NCBI RefSeq assembly: GCF_014204545.1
Contig: NZ_JACHLJ010000001.1
Location: forward strand, 1,116,001 to 1,180,000
Direction of reading: 5' to 3'
Length of the DNA: 64,000 nt
Source of the DNA: Brevundimonas vesicularis
GTDB lineage: Bacteria > Pseudomonadota > Alphaproteobacteria > Caulobacterales > Caulobacteraceae
Made by a program: the position numbers and the translations under genes
The notes under the pieces: model-generated
What the model was told of the DNA's origin: nothing
Seen by the model: only the letters and a program-made list of their open reading frames with translations
Databases searched by the model: none
Shown here: piece after piece, positions 18,491-26,708 of the stretch
Position numbering within the stretch: position 1 is the first letter of the stretch
How the letters are laid out: every line of letters begins with the position of its first letter

Positions 18491-18766
18491 ATGCGTCGAA
18501 ATCGCCTCGTTTCCGTATCCCAAGTCGTCGTTGCGCTGGGCGGTTGTCTGATGCTGCAGGGCTGCCTTGTCGGCGCCGTCGTCGGCGGGACCGCTGCGGT
18601 CGTCGGTGGGACGGCGAAAGCCACTGGCGCGGTCGTCGGCGCCGGCTTCGACGCCGTCACCACCTCTGACGAAGAAACCAAACTGCGTCGTGAGCGTGAA
18701 CAGCGCGACTACGAACGCGAACAGCGCCGCTGCGAACAACGCCAACGTCAGGGAAAACGCTGCTAG
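18491..18766 (+). CDS. Small putative lipoprotein with charged C-terminus
   Basis: Protein of 91 residues. It has an Arg-rich N-terminus, a hydrophobic stretch and a lipobox ending LMLQGC, so it should be lipidated and sit in the envelope. A glycine-rich segment (VGAVVGGTAAVVGGTAKATG) follows, then a strongly charged Arg/Glu/Gln tail. A GGAG ribosome site precedes the ATG at 18491; a GTG nine bases earlier is less likely. It ends one base from the end of the convergent queD gene. I recognise no named family. Confidence 0.7.
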   Translation: MRRNRLVSVSQVVVALGGCLMLQGCLVGAVVGGTAAVVGGTAKATGAVVGAGFDAVTTSDEETKLRREREQRDYEREQRRCEQRQRQGKRC

Positions 18767-18767
18767 A

Positions 18768-19136
18768 TCAGAGACTTAGAACGCAGCGCTCGTTGATCGT
18801 CGGCCGCGCCACCTGAATCCGGCACAGGCCCGGCCATTCGGGTTTCAGCGTCTTGGCGAACCATAGGCACAGGTTTTCCAGACTGGGCAGCTCCAGTCCC
18901 TCGTGCTCGTTCAGCATCCCGTGATCCAGCGTCTCGGCCGCCGCCTTCAACGCCCGGTCCAGCGCGCCCAAGTCCGCGACCCAGCCGTGTTCGACATCCA
19001 GCACCTCGGACCGCACCGTCGCTTCGACCGTGAACGAATGGCCGTGGACGCGGCGATAGATGCTGCCCTCGGGCTCGTTCGGAAAGTGGTGGGCGGCGTC
19101 GAACGTCGCCTGTTTGGTGATCTCGAAGACGGGCAT
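18768..19136 (-). CDS. queD: 6-carboxytetrahydropterin synthase
   Basis: QueD, 122 residues, makes 6-carboxytetrahydropterin from dihydroneopterin triphosphate, an early step to preQ0 and queuosine. The zinc histidines are in AAHHF and VHGHSF, and the LDHGMLNE and PTINERC motifs are present. Its start overlaps the stop of queE by one base (TAATG). Third gene of queC-queE-queD. Confidence 0.95.
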   Translation of the reverse strand: MPVFEITKQATFDAAHHFPNEPEGSIYRRVHGHSFTVEATVRSEVLDVEHGWVADLGALDRALKAAAETLDHGMLNEHEGLELPSLENLCLWFAKTLKPEWPGLCRIQVARPTINERCVLSL

Positions 19137-19771
19137 TAGCGGACGCCGATGTATTTGTGGGTCTGGACGCTTAGGCGCCACTGCGGGTGGGTCAGGCAGT
19201 ATTCGATGGCGGCGGCGGTGTTCTCGACCTGATCCGGCCCGTCCATCGGCTGGAGCCAGAACCGTTCGAAATCCAGATGCTCGAACCGATCCGGCATGGC
19301 CTTGGGCTGGGGAAAGACCAGTTTCAGCTCGGCTCCGCGCGTCTGCACCACATCGGCATCGGCCTTGGGACTGATGCAGATCCAGTCGACGCCGTCCGGC
19401 GCCGCGATCGTCCCATTCGACTCGATCGCGATCTCGAAACCGCGCGCATGCAGCGCGTCGATCAGCGGCGCATCCAACTGCAGCAAGGGCTCTCCACCGG
19501 TGCATACGACCAGTTTCGGATCGCCGTCACGCCCGCGCCACATCGCCGCGACATGACCGGCCAACAGGTCCGGCGAGGCGAACTTGCCGCCCCCGTCGCC
19601 GTCAACCCCGACAAAGTCGGTGTCGCAGAAGGTGCAGACGGCGCTGGCCCGATCCTGCTCGCGACCGCTCCACAGATTGCAACCCGCGAACCGCAGGAAG
19701 ACCGCCGGTCGCCCCGCCTGTCCGCCCTCGCCCTGAACCGTCAGGAACACTTCCTTGGCCGAATAAGTCAT
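19136..19771 (-). CDS. queE: 7-carboxy-7-deazaguanine synthase (radical SAM)
   Basis: QueE, 211 residues, ring-contracts 6-carboxytetrahydropterin to 7-carboxy-7-deazaguanine. The cluster cysteines are Cys31, Cys46 and Cys49, spaced CX14CX2C rather than the usual CX3CX2C; this spacing is known in one QueE subclass. GEPLLQ and TGGEP mark the SAM-binding part. The ATG at 19771 overlaps the queC stop by four bases (ATGA), which decides the start against an ATG 15 bases earlier. Confidence 0.95.
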   Translation of the reverse strand: MTYSAKEVFLTVQGEGGQAGRPAVFLRFAGCNLWSGREQDRASAVCTFCDTDFVGVDGDGGGKFASPDLLAGHVAAMWRGRDGDPKLVVCTGGEPLLQLDAPLIDALHARGFEIAIESNGTIAAPDGVDWICISPKADADVVQTRGAELKLVFPQPKAMPDRFEHLDFERFWLQPMDGPDQVENTAAAIEYCLTHPQWRLSVQTHKYIGVR

Positions 19772-20499
19772 CGCCCCGACGCCCATTCGTCATAGCCGGC
19801 CGCGCGCAGTTCGCAGGCCGGGCAAGACCCGCAGCCATAGCCCCAGGCATGTCGATGCGTCCGGTCGCCCTGATAGCAGGTGTGGCTATCCTCGATGATC
19901 AGCGCGATCAGCCTGTCGCCGCCGATGCTGTGCGCAAGTTCCCAGGTCTGGGCCTTGGTCAACCACATCAAGGGCGTGTCGATGACGACCGGCTTGTCCA
20001 GCCCCAGCGACAGCGCCCGCGCCATCGCCTCCATCGTCTCGTGGCGGCAATCCGGATAACCCGAATAATCCGTCTCGCACATGCCGCCGACCAGCACGTC
20101 CAGACCACGCCGATCCGCCAGCGCCGCGGCTGCGACCAGGAAGATCAGATTGCGACCCGGCACGAAGGTCGTCGGCAGGCCGCGCGCGTCCATCTCGATC
20201 TGGCGGTCGGCGGTCAGGGCGCTCTCGGCGATCCGGCCGTATCCGGTCAGGTCCACCACATGGTCGTCGCCCAGGCGATCGGCCCACTGTGCCAGGGCCG
20301 TCTTCATTCCGTCGCGCACGGACTGACGCGCCTGCATCTCGACCAGATGGCGCTGGCCATAGTCGAACCCGACCGTCTCCACCCGCTCGAACCGCTCCAG
20401 CGCCCAGGCCAGGCAGGTCGCGCTATCCTGCCCGCCGGAGAACAGGACCAGGGCCGTCTTGCTAGCGGTGGGGGAGGTCTTTTCCAGGACGACGCTCAT
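19768..20499 (-). CDS. queC: 7-cyano-7-deazaguanine (preQ0) synthase
   Basis: QueC, 243 residues, turns 7-carboxy-7-deazaguanine into preQ0 with ATP and ammonia. The PP-loop is [14 protein letters not shown] and the C-terminal zinc cysteines are CYQGDRTH and GCGSCPAC. The ATG at 20499 gives the normal family N-terminus; the frame stays open to 20580 but that extension is unlike QueC. First gene of queC-queE-queD. I looked for a preQ1 riboswitch in its leader and saw none. Confidence 0.95.
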   Translation of the reverse strand: MSVVLEKTSPTASKTALVLFSGGQDSATCLAWALERFERVETVGFDYGQRHLVEMQARQSVRDGMKTALAQWADRLGDDHVVDLTGYGRIAESALTADRQIEMDARGLPTTFVPGRNLIFLVAAAALADRRGLDVLVGGMCETDYSGYPDCRHETMEAMARALSLGLDKPVVIDTPLMWLTKAQTWELAHSIGGDRLIALIIEDSHTCYQGDRTHRHAWGYGCGSCPACELRAAGYDEWASGR

Positions 20500-20691
20500 G
20501 ACGAATCTGCGGTCGGCCGGTCGGCCGCGCGCATGCACAAAGGTATGGGGACCCAGATGGGTCGGGCGGGCCTCATACACCAGACCCCGCCCGTGAGCAA
20601 AAAAGGCGGATTTGCGTCTTGGATGACGCCGCTTAACTAATCCGCAAGCGATTTGGGCTTTTACTCACAATGAGTAGGAGTTCCAGGCAGT

Positions 20692-22314
20692 ATGCCGACC
20701 ATCGAGACCCTTTCCGAGCGTCCAAAGCCGGTTGAGCCGACGACTCTCGGCTGCGAGGTTCTGGCGCGTTTTGAATGCGAGCCGGATACGCTGGTCATTC
20801 CCGTGGTCGATGGCGACCGCCCCGTCGGCCTGGTCGAACGCACAGCCTTCCTTCAGAAAATCGCCGCCCGTTTCGGCCACGCCCTTTACGACCTTCGCCC
20901 CATCACCTTCGCCATGGATGCCGAGCCGGCGGTGGTCGAGGCCGGCGTCCGGATCGACGCCTTTTGCGACATCATGCTGAAAGGCGGTCCGGCCGCCCTG
21001 CTGCGCGGCTTCGTCGTCACCAAGAACGGCGCCTATTGGGGCGTAGGCACCGCCGCCACCCTGTTGCAGGCCGTCAACACGCGTCAACGCGAACAGAACG
21101 CCGAACTGGCCGAACAGGCCGCGATCCTCAGCGACACCCGCGCCCAAGCCATCGCCGCCGCGCGCGCCAAGAGCCAGTTCCTGGCCATCATGAGTCATGA
21201 ACTGCGCACGCCGATGAACGGCGTCCTGGCCGTCGCCGAACTGCTTCGCCGCCAGCCCTTGAATACGGCGGCTCAGGCGCACGTCCAGACCATCGTCGAC
21301 TCGTCCGAAACCCTGCTGCGCATCCTCCAGGACGCGGTGGACCTGTCAAAGGCCGAGGCCGGCGAACTGGAGCTGAATACCGAACCGACCGCCCTGCGCG
21401 CCGTCATGGACGACATCCAGTCGATGTGGGAGCCACGGGCCTCTCAGGACGGCGTGACCCTGCTCGTCGGCTACGAAGGCGACACAGAACTGGCGGCCGT
21501 TATCGACGGCATGCGCCTGAAGCAGGTGTTCAACAACCTGATCGGCAATGCGCTGAAGTTCGCCCGCAACGGCGTGGTCGAGGCGGGCCTCAAGGCCTGG
21601 GTCGAAGGCGACCACATTCGTATGGAAGCCCGCATTCGCGACGACGGCCCGGGCGTCGAGCCGGAACGCGTCGATTCCATTTTCGAGCCCTTCGTCCACG
21701 GGTCCGGTCCCGACGGCGCCGGCCTGGGCCTGTCGATCTGTCGTCAGGTCATCGACCGGATGGACGGCCGGATCTGGGCCGAAAACAACAAGGGACGCGG
21801 CGCCACCTTTGCCTTCGACCTGACCGCGCCGCGCGCTGTGATCGAGGTGGAGGCGCAGTCCAATGTGTCGGATCTGTCGGGCCTCGACCTGAAATCCGCG
21901 CCACACATCCTGATCGTCGACGACAACGCCACGAACCGCGTCGTCGCCCAAGCGCTGTGCGAGATGTTCGGCTGCAGTTCCGAACTGGCCGAGGACGGCC
22001 TCGAGGCGCTGCAAGCTGTTCAGGAGAGCCGCTACGACCTGGTCCTGATGGACATCAAGATGCCGCGGATGGACGGGGTTCAGGCGACGCAGGCCATTCG
22101 CGCCCTGCCCGGCGCCGTCGGCCGCGTGCCGATCGTGGCTCTGACCGCGAATGCGGACCCCGAAGACGCCAAACACTATCTCTCGATCGGCATGGCCGCC
22201 GTCGTTGAAAAGCCCATCAAGCCCGAACGCCTGCGCATGGCGATGAACGCCGCCATCTCCGCCGCTCACGAAGACGCAAAAGAACAGGACCAATCCGGCC
22301 GCGCCGTCGCCTGA
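20692..22314 (+). CDS. Hybrid histidine kinase with N-terminal CBS-like region
   Basis: Sensor kinase of 540 residues with no membrane segment, so cytoplasmic. Residues 1-130 look like a CBS-pair-type sensory region (VVDGDRPVGLVERTAFLQ, then FAMDAEPAVVEAG). A short coiled linker leads to HisKA with phospho-acceptor His169 (MSHELRTPMNG), then the ATPase domain (NLIGNALKF, DDGPGV, GAGLGLSI). A C-terminal receiver has phospho-acceptor Asp454 (LVLMDIKMPRMDG) and the KPIKP lysine. No partner regulator lies nearby. A perfect palindrome sits just before its ribosome site. Confidence 0.9.
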   Translation: MPTIETLSERPKPVEPTTLGCEVLARFECEPDTLVIPVVDGDRPVGLVERTAFLQKIAARFGHALYDLRPITFAMDAEPAVVEAGVRIDAFCDIMLKGGPAALLRGFVVTKNGAYWGVGTAATLLQAVNTRQREQNAELAEQAAILSDTRAQAIAAARAKSQFLAIMSHELRTPMNGVLAVAELLRRQPLNTAAQAHVQTIVDSSETLLRILQDAVDLSKAEAGELELNTEPTALRAVMDDIQSMWEPRASQDGVTLLVGYEGDTELAAVIDGMRLKQVFNNLIGNALKFARNGVVEAGLKAWVEGDHIRMEARIRDDGPGVEPERVDSIFEPFVHGSGPDGAGLGLSICRQVIDRMDGRIWAENNKGRGATFAFDLTAPRAVIEVEAQSNVSDLSGLDLKSAPHILIVDDNATNRVVAQALCEMFGCSSELAEDGLEALQAVQESRYDLVLMDIKMPRMDGVQATQAIRALPGAVGRVPIVALTANADPEDAKHYLSIGMAAVVEKPIKPERLRMAMNAAISAAHEDAKEQDQSGRAVA

Positions 22315-22317
22315 TCC

Positions 22318-23349
22318 TCAGTCCGGACGAACGTCCAGCGCCTCTTCGTCCTCTTCGTCATAGCCGACCAGTCGGAGCGCCCTCGCCTTCTGGCCGTTGA
22401 TCTCGGCCCAGCGCAGCAAACCCTCTTCACGGCCGTGAGTGATCCAGATTTCCTCCGGCTTGATCTCGGTGAAGGTCGCGGTCAGTTCGTTCCAGTCGGC
22501 ATGATCCGACACGACCAACGGCAGTTCTACGCCGCGCTGGCGCGCCCGCGCCTTCACCCCCATCCAACCTGAAGCGAAGGCCGTGACCGGATCAGCGAAC
22601 CGACGCGCCCATCGATCCTGGATGGCGGATGGCGGTGCGATGGCGACCTCGCCGCCCAGCGCATTCTTGGGCAGATCCCGGGTCGGCGCCAGCGGGCCCA
22701 GATCGACCCCTTCTCTTTCGTACAGGGCGTTCAGCCGCTCCAGCGCCCCGTGGACATAGATGGTGCGGTCCCATCCGGCCTCGCGCAGCAGACGGATGAT
22801 CCGTTGCGCCTTGCCCAGCGCGTAGGCGCCGACTAGATGCGCGCGCTCGGGAAACTGTCCCAGCGACCGCACCAGCCGCCCGACTTCCTCCTCTGCCAGC
22901 GGATGGCTGAAGACCGGCAGGCCAAACGTCGCCTCCGAGATGAACACGTGGCAGGGCACAGGTTCGAACGGCGCACAGGTCGGATCGCGGCGGCGCTTAT
23001 AGTCGCCGGACACGACCATGATCAGCCCCTTCCAGCGCACCTCGACCTGGGCCGAGCCCAGCACATGGCCGGCGGGCGCCAGTCTGAGATCGACGCCGTT
23101 GATCGCGGTCGCCTCGCCGTATTCCACCGATTGGGGTTGCAGCGTGAAATCCGCGCCATAGCGCTCAGCCATGATCGCCAGGGTCTGGCGTGTCGCGAGC
23201 ACCGCCCCGTGACCGGCGCGCGCATGGTCGGCATGGCCGTGCGTGATGACGGCGCGATCCACCGGCCGAACCGGATCGATGTAGAAATCTCCCGGCGGAC
23301 AGTAGAGGCCGGCGGGCGTGGGATGCAGCAGGTCTTCAGGGCGGATCAT
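22318..23349 (-). CDS. Ligase-associated DNA exonuclease (metallo-beta-lactamase fold)
   Basis: Protein of 343 residues in the beta-CASP metallo-beta-lactamase group that is often encoded beside an ATP-dependent DNA ligase and helicase. The metal motif is ITHGHADHARAGH, with further metal residues in VSGDY, FISEATFG and VSDHADW. It should be a cytoplasmic nuclease in DNA end repair. The ATG at 23349 gives the family N-terminus (MIRPEDLLHPTPAGLYC); the frame is open further upstream. Neither ligase nor helicase is seen next to it. The genes on both sides are unrelated. Confidence 0.88.
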   Translation of the reverse strand: MIRPEDLLHPTPAGLYCPPGDFYIDPVRPVDRAVITHGHADHARAGHGAVLATRQTLAIMAERYGADFTLQPQSVEYGEATAINGVDLRLAPAGHVLGSAQVEVRWKGLIMVVSGDYKRRRDPTCAPFEPVPCHVFISEATFGLPVFSHPLAEEEVGRLVRSLGQFPERAHLVGAYALGKAQRIIRLLREAGWDRTIYVHGALERLNALYEREGVDLGPLAPTRDLPKNALGGEVAIAPPSAIQDRWARRFADPVTAFASGWMGVKARARQRGVELPLVVSDHADWNELTATFTEIKPEEIWITHGREEGLLRWAEINGQKARALRLVGYDEEDEEALDVRPD

Positions 23350-23434
23350 CTTACGGTAACGCTCTCGACGCCGTCGGGTCGCCGCCCCATAGAGGATGAC
23401 CCCGAAAATCGGCGCAACAGGTTCAGTCCGCACG

Positions 23435-23896
23435 ATGCACGAGAGTTTCCTGACCACCATCCTGCCGCAACTGGCCGCCGGCGCCGCCCACACCGGCGCC
23501 TTGGGCTTCACCTTCGACGGCCTGCACGATGGCCAGCCCCGCATTCGCGTGCCGTGGCGTGAGGATCTGGTCGGCGATCCCGACAGCGGCGTCTTCGCGG
23601 GCGGTCTGGTGACGACCTTGCTGGATCATATCGGCGGGCTGGCGGTGTGGACAGCGATGGACGCCTTCCAGCCCATCGCCACTCTGGATCTGCGCGTCGA
23701 CTACATGCGCGCCGCAAGGCCGCGTCAGGACCTGCTGGCGCAAGGCCTATGCTTCCGGCTGACGCCCAGCATCGCGTTCGTGCGCGCCTGGGCTTTCGAG
23801 GACGACCCCGCCGATCCGGTTGCCGCGGCCCAGGCCGCCTATATCCTCAACCAGACCCGCGAGCGGACGCCCCATGCAAAAGGAGCGGCGGTATGA
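23435..23896 (+). CDS. PaaI-family thioesterase (hotdog fold), first of two
   Basis: Hotdog-fold thioesterase of 153 residues. The hotdog helix is GVFAGGLVTTLLDHIGGLAVW, and the strand LDLRVDYMRAARPRQDL is typical. The substrate is unknown, probably an aromatic or fatty acyl-CoA. The ATG at 23435 (MHESFLTT) is preferred to the in-frame ATG at 23396 because the earlier residues do not fit the family. It overlaps the next thioesterase gene by four bases, so the two are coupled and may form a heteromer. Confidence 0.85.
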   Translation: MHESFLTTILPQLAAGAAHTGALGFTFDGLHDGQPRIRVPWREDLVGDPDSGVFAGGLVTTLLDHIGGLAVWTAMDAFQPIATLDLRVDYMRAARPRQDLLAQGLCFRLTPSIAFVRAWAFEDDPADPVAAAQAAYILNQTRERTPHAKGAAV

Positions 23897-24288
23897 CCGA
23901 CATCCTGAACCGCATGCCCTACGCCCGCTTTCTTGGCCTTCAGACTTTGGTCAGCGGCGACGAAGTCACCGTCATCATGCCCTTCGACGACAAGCTGATC
24001 GGCAATCCGATGCTGCCCGCCCTGCACGGCGGGTCGACGGCCGCCCTTTTGGAAATGACGGCGATGGCTCAGGTGGCGCTCAGCTTCCCAGGCCCGCGAC
24101 TGCCCCGCCCGATCAATGTCACGGTCGCCTACCTGCGCACCGGCAGACCGATCGACGTCTTCGCCCGCGCCCGGATCAGCCGCGCGGGTCGTCGCGTGGC
24201 CCATGTGCATGCAGAGGCCTGGCAGGAAGAACGTCAACAGCCGATTGCGTCCCTTACCGCACACTTCCTGCTGGACAACCAGGACTGA
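23893..24288 (+). CDS. PaaI-family thioesterase (hotdog fold), second of two
   Basis: Single-hotdog protein of 131 residues. It contains LPALHGGSTAALLEMTAMAQ as the hotdog helix and NVTVAYLRTGRPID as the strand pattern. The ATGA overlap with the previous gene and a GGAG-type ribosome site inside it fix the start at 23893. Together with 23435-23896 it looks like a tandem duplication with divergence. Substrate unknown. Confidence 0.85.
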   Translation: MTDILNRMPYARFLGLQTLVSGDEVTVIMPFDDKLIGNPMLPALHGGSTAALLEMTAMAQVALSFPGPRLPRPINVTVAYLRTGRPIDVFARARISRAGRRVAHVHAEAWQEERQQPIASLTAHFLLDNQD

Positions 24289-24385
24289 TCACCGCGCCCT
24301 AGCGCGCTGATTCGCGCCGACTTCCTGCTCTCATTGGCTTTAAACGTCGTGCTTACGGCGGCGCTTCAACGCGCGATTGCCGATA

Positions 24386-24446
24386 TGGTAAAGATTGCTC
24401 TACCAAACAGGGTTAAGACGTGATAACCATACGGTTCTTGTAAACC
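24386..24446 (+). promoter_or_regulatory. Cluster of short inverted repeats before the gene at 24465
   Basis: Three imperfectly related dyads lie in the 175-base gap: TGGTA/TACCA (24386-24405), GGTTA/TAACC (24411-24428) and GGTT/AACC (24433-24446). The last ends 18 bases before the start codon, so the region could be an operator. No known family consensus fits exactly. Confidence 0.4.
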
Positions 24447-24464
24447 TGTCTTTGAGGGGCTTTC

Positions 24465-24815
24465 ATGGACCGCACTGAAGTCGTCACCAGCGTTGCTGGC
24501 GATCTGCATGCTACCGAACTCGCGATCGACGCCGCGATCACCCAGGCGACCACGCTGGTTCAATCCTTCATCGGCGCTCGCGCCGCTCTGTCGCTGTCGC
24601 CGGTTTCCGGCACGATGTCGCAAGCCAAGGCCATGGAAACGATCGCCGCCCTCTCGGCTGCACGTGAATCCATCGTGGCCTGCCACGCCGAGCTGCAAAA
24701 AGATCACCGCCGCCTCGGCTTCGGCACCTACGCCGCCGGCCCGGTCGCCAAGCCCGACGATTGGCTGGACCCGAAATCGGCCCTGACGCCGACGCACCTG
24801 CATCGCGTCGCGTGA
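24465..24815 (+). CDS. Uncharacterised protein, 116 residues
   Basis: I do not recognise this protein. It is mostly helical in appearance (Ala-rich with heptad-like spacing, DLHATELAIDAAITQATTLV and AMETIAALSAARESIVACHAELQ), with no signal peptide or membrane helix, and ends with a proline-containing tail. A GAGGGG-type ribosome site precedes the ATG. It has its own upstream region with three dyads, and an inverted repeat (GGTAAGC/GCTTACC) about 10 bases after its stop. It could be a small cytoplasmic regulator or structural factor; no function is assigned. Confidence 0.65.
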   Translation: MDRTEVVTSVAGDLHATELAIDAAITQATTLVQSFIGARAALSLSPVSGTMSQAKAMETIAALSAARESIVACHAELQKDHRRLGFGTYAAGPVAKPDDWLDPKSALTPTHLHRVA

Positions 24816-24869
24816 ATTCTTGGTAAGCTTGGCTTACCGAGATTTCAGTTTGAACTGACTTCGGTCATT

Positions 24870-24901
24870 ATCGCCCCCGTTCATTTCTGCGCGGGGGCGA
24901 T
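24870..24901 (+). promoter_or_regulatory. Perfect 10-bp hairpin covering the ribosome site of the next gene
   Basis: ATCGCCCCCG (24870-24879) pairs without mismatch with CGGGGGCGAT (24892-24901). The right arm holds the only purine-rich ribosome site before the ATG at 24907. It may also serve as terminator of the gene at 24465, but no T run follows. Confidence 0.55.
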
Positions 24902-24906
24902 TTGTC

Positions 24907-25347
24907 ATGCTCAACATCGCTTATGCCATCGTCGGCGCCGTATTCATGGTCGGCATGGCTTTGTTCGCCTTTTTGAAGGGCAACTCGGCTGAACGGATCG
25001 GCGCGGGCGCCTATCTGTTCGCGTGGTTTGCTACCATTGTGATGCAGGAAAACAGCGGATTTCGCGGTGTGCCGCTTGGCATGTTCCTGGTCGATCTTGT
25101 CCTTCTGATCGTCTTCATAGGCATCAGCTGGCGTTATCGACAGTCGTGGCCCGTGTGGGCCAGCGGCCTGCAGCTGATCGCAGTAATGTCCCATGTCATG
25201 AGCCTGACCGGACAACGCGTGATGGTCGGATCGCTTTATACGGTCGTGAACATGATTGGTTATTTAATCATCGGCTGCATCATCATCGGCACATTCTATG
25301 CCTGGCAGGAGCGCCGCGCGGCGGCGTTGATAGGTAGAAATTCCTAG
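24907..25347 (+). CDS. Uncharacterised integral membrane protein, four helices
   Basis: Protein of 146 residues with four likely transmembrane helices (about 5-25, 33-50, 56-78 and 110-135) and a basic, Arg-rich C-terminus, so inner membrane with tail in the cytoplasm. No family name can be given from sequence. Its ribosome site lies in the right arm of a strong hairpin at 24870-24901, which suggests that its translation is controlled or that its level is low. It precedes an S24 repressor gene by about 40 bases. Confidence 0.65.
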   Translation: MLNIAYAIVGAVFMVGMALFAFLKGNSAERIGAGAYLFAWFATIVMQENSGFRGVPLGMFLVDLVLLIVFIGISWRYRQSWPVWASGLQLIAVMSHVMSLTGQRVMVGSLYTVVNMIGYLIIGCIIIGTFYAWQERRAAALIGRNS

Positions 25348-25389
25348 CGTCTGACCGTATGCTGGCGGCGAATCAGTCGTTGGAACACG

Positions 25390-26025
25390 ATGCCGCTCTC
25401 TCATGCCAAGCTTTGGAAGGCTGTCGACGCCTTGGCGCGGCGTGAAGGGCTGACGCCGTCGGGCTTGGCGCGTCGGGCCGGTCTGGATGCCACGAGTTTC
25501 AATCCCTCAAAACGCTTCGGGCCCGGCGATCCACCGCGTCCACGCTGGCCCTCGACGGAGAGCATGACGCTGGTGCTGCAGGCGACGGGCCTGTCGCTGT
25601 CGGAGTTTGCGGTGTTGGCCGAAGACGCGCCCGAGGCGCCGACCAGCGTGCCCTTGCTGGGTCTCGCCAAGGCGGGGCAGGACGGTTTCTTCGACGACGC
25701 CGGCCTGCCGGTCGGCGAAGGGTGGGATCAGACCGACCTGCCGCGCGCCAAGGACACCCTGTTCAGCCTTCAGATCACCGGCGATTCGATGTCGCCCCTC
25801 TATCGCGAAGGCGACCGCGTCATCGTCGATCAGGAAGCGACACAGGTGCGACGCGGCGACCGCGTCGTCGCCCGCCTGACCAGCGGAGAAACCGTGGCCA
25901 AGGAGGTCACCAGCCTGACCAGCCGCGCCGTCACATTGGCCTCAATCAATCCCGATTACCCGCCAAGGGTCGTGCCCCGGCGTGAGATCGAATGGATGGC
26001 TCGCATCCTCTGGGTCAGCCAGTAA
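25390..26025 (+). CDS. S24-family repressor (helix-turn-helix plus LexA-like peptidase)
   Basis: Regulator of 211 residues. The N-terminus is a helix-turn-helix (LTPSGLARRAGLDATSF). The C-terminus is a LexA/CI-type S24 peptidase with catalytic Ser133 (GDSMSPLYREGD) and Lys171 (ETVAKEV). A candidate self-cleavage Ala-Gly pair is at 95-96 in LAKAGQDG. It may thus be switched off by self-cleavage in DNA damage, though many chromosomal members are not. There is no nearby prophage. A bidirectional terminator follows. Confidence 0.87.
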   Translation: MPLSHAKLWKAVDALARREGLTPSGLARRAGLDATSFNPSKRFGPGDPPRPRWPSTESMTLVLQATGLSLSEFAVLAEDAPEAPTSVPLLGLAKAGQDGFFDDAGLPVGEGWDQTDLPRAKDTLFSLQITGDSMSPLYREGDRVIVDQEATQVRRGDRVVARLTSGETVAKEVTSLTSRAVTLASINPDYPPRVVPRREIEWMARILWVSQ

Positions 26026-26039
26026 CGCGCAGGAAAAAA

Positions 26040-26070
26040 CCCCGCCCGGCGAACCGGACGGGGCTTTCGA
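26040..26070. terminator. Bidirectional terminator between convergent genes
   Basis: CCCCGCCCGG (26040-26049) and CCGGACGGGG (26054-26063) form a stem with one mismatch and a CGAA loop. A short T run follows on the plus strand and a longer one (TTTTTT) on the minus strand. It can end both the S24 gene and the SH3 gene. Confidence 0.78.
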
Positions 26071-26087
26071 TTGAAGGCGAACTGAAC

Positions 26088-26561
26088 TCAGTTGGCCGTG
26101 ACGTAGTGGGCGTTCACCCAACCGCCGCCAGCGATCTGAACCCATTCACCTTGCGAACCGATGGCGGTGAAGGGCTGGCCGGCCGACAGCGTGCCGGCTT
26201 GGCGGTAGTTGGTGCCGGGGCCGCTGCGGATGCGCAGGTTCGACGACGCGCGATACTGGGCGCCGCTGGAGGCCGAAGCCGCACGGGCGCGTTGCTGGTT
26301 GCAGCCGATGTAGGAGCCGGCGGCGGCGCCGGCGCCGGCGCCGACGATTGTGCCGGCCGTACGCTCGTTGCGAGCAAGGTTCGAACCCACCACGCCGCCG
26401 ACCACGGCGCCGATCAGAGCGCCCGCACGCTGGCGACCGCCCGGGGCGTCACAGTTGGTCACGCCGTTGGCCTGAGCCTGGGCGGACATCGGGGCGGCGG
26501 TCACCATGGCGGCCAAGGCGGCAGCTGTGGCCAAACCAGTCTTGAAAATCTTGTTCGACAT
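26088..26561 (-). CDS. Exported SH3-domain protein with glycine-zipper segment
   Basis: Envelope protein of 157 residues. It has a signal peptide (to about residue 30, AQA), a glycine-zipper segment with AGALIGAVVGGVVGS and GTIVGAGAGAAAGSYIG (45-85), and a bacterial SH3 domain at 102-157 (NLRIRSGPGTNYRQAGTL, then WVQIAGGGWVNAHYV). It probably binds peptidoglycan or membrane. A strong ribosome site (CAGGAGAAG) precedes the ATG at 26561. Confidence 0.87.
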   Translation of the reverse strand: MSNKIFKTGLATAAALAAMVTAAPMSAQAQANGVTNCDAPGGRQRAGALIGAVVGGVVGSNLARNERTAGTIVGAGAGAAAGSYIGCNQQRARAASASSGAQYRASSNLRIRSGPGTNYRQAGTLSAGQPFTAIGSQGEWVQIAGGGWVNAHYVTAN

Positions 26562-26708
26562 AACTCTTCTCCTGTCAGCGCGTTTGCCGATGAGGGGAGA
26601 ATGCACGGACGAACCTGAAGGCTCCCGGAGCTTCGCCGTTATTTTCTGTTCATGTTCGCTGCGGCTAGAGGCCCATGGCTACTTAACCCGAAGAGCGGGA
26701 TGACGCGG

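Noticed and set aside
20500..20691. PreQ1 riboswitch before queC
   Set aside because: No aptamer-like stem with the A-rich tail was seen.
24322..24340. CtrA box before the gene at 24465
   Set aside because: The TTAA and TTAC words there are nine bases apart instead of seven.
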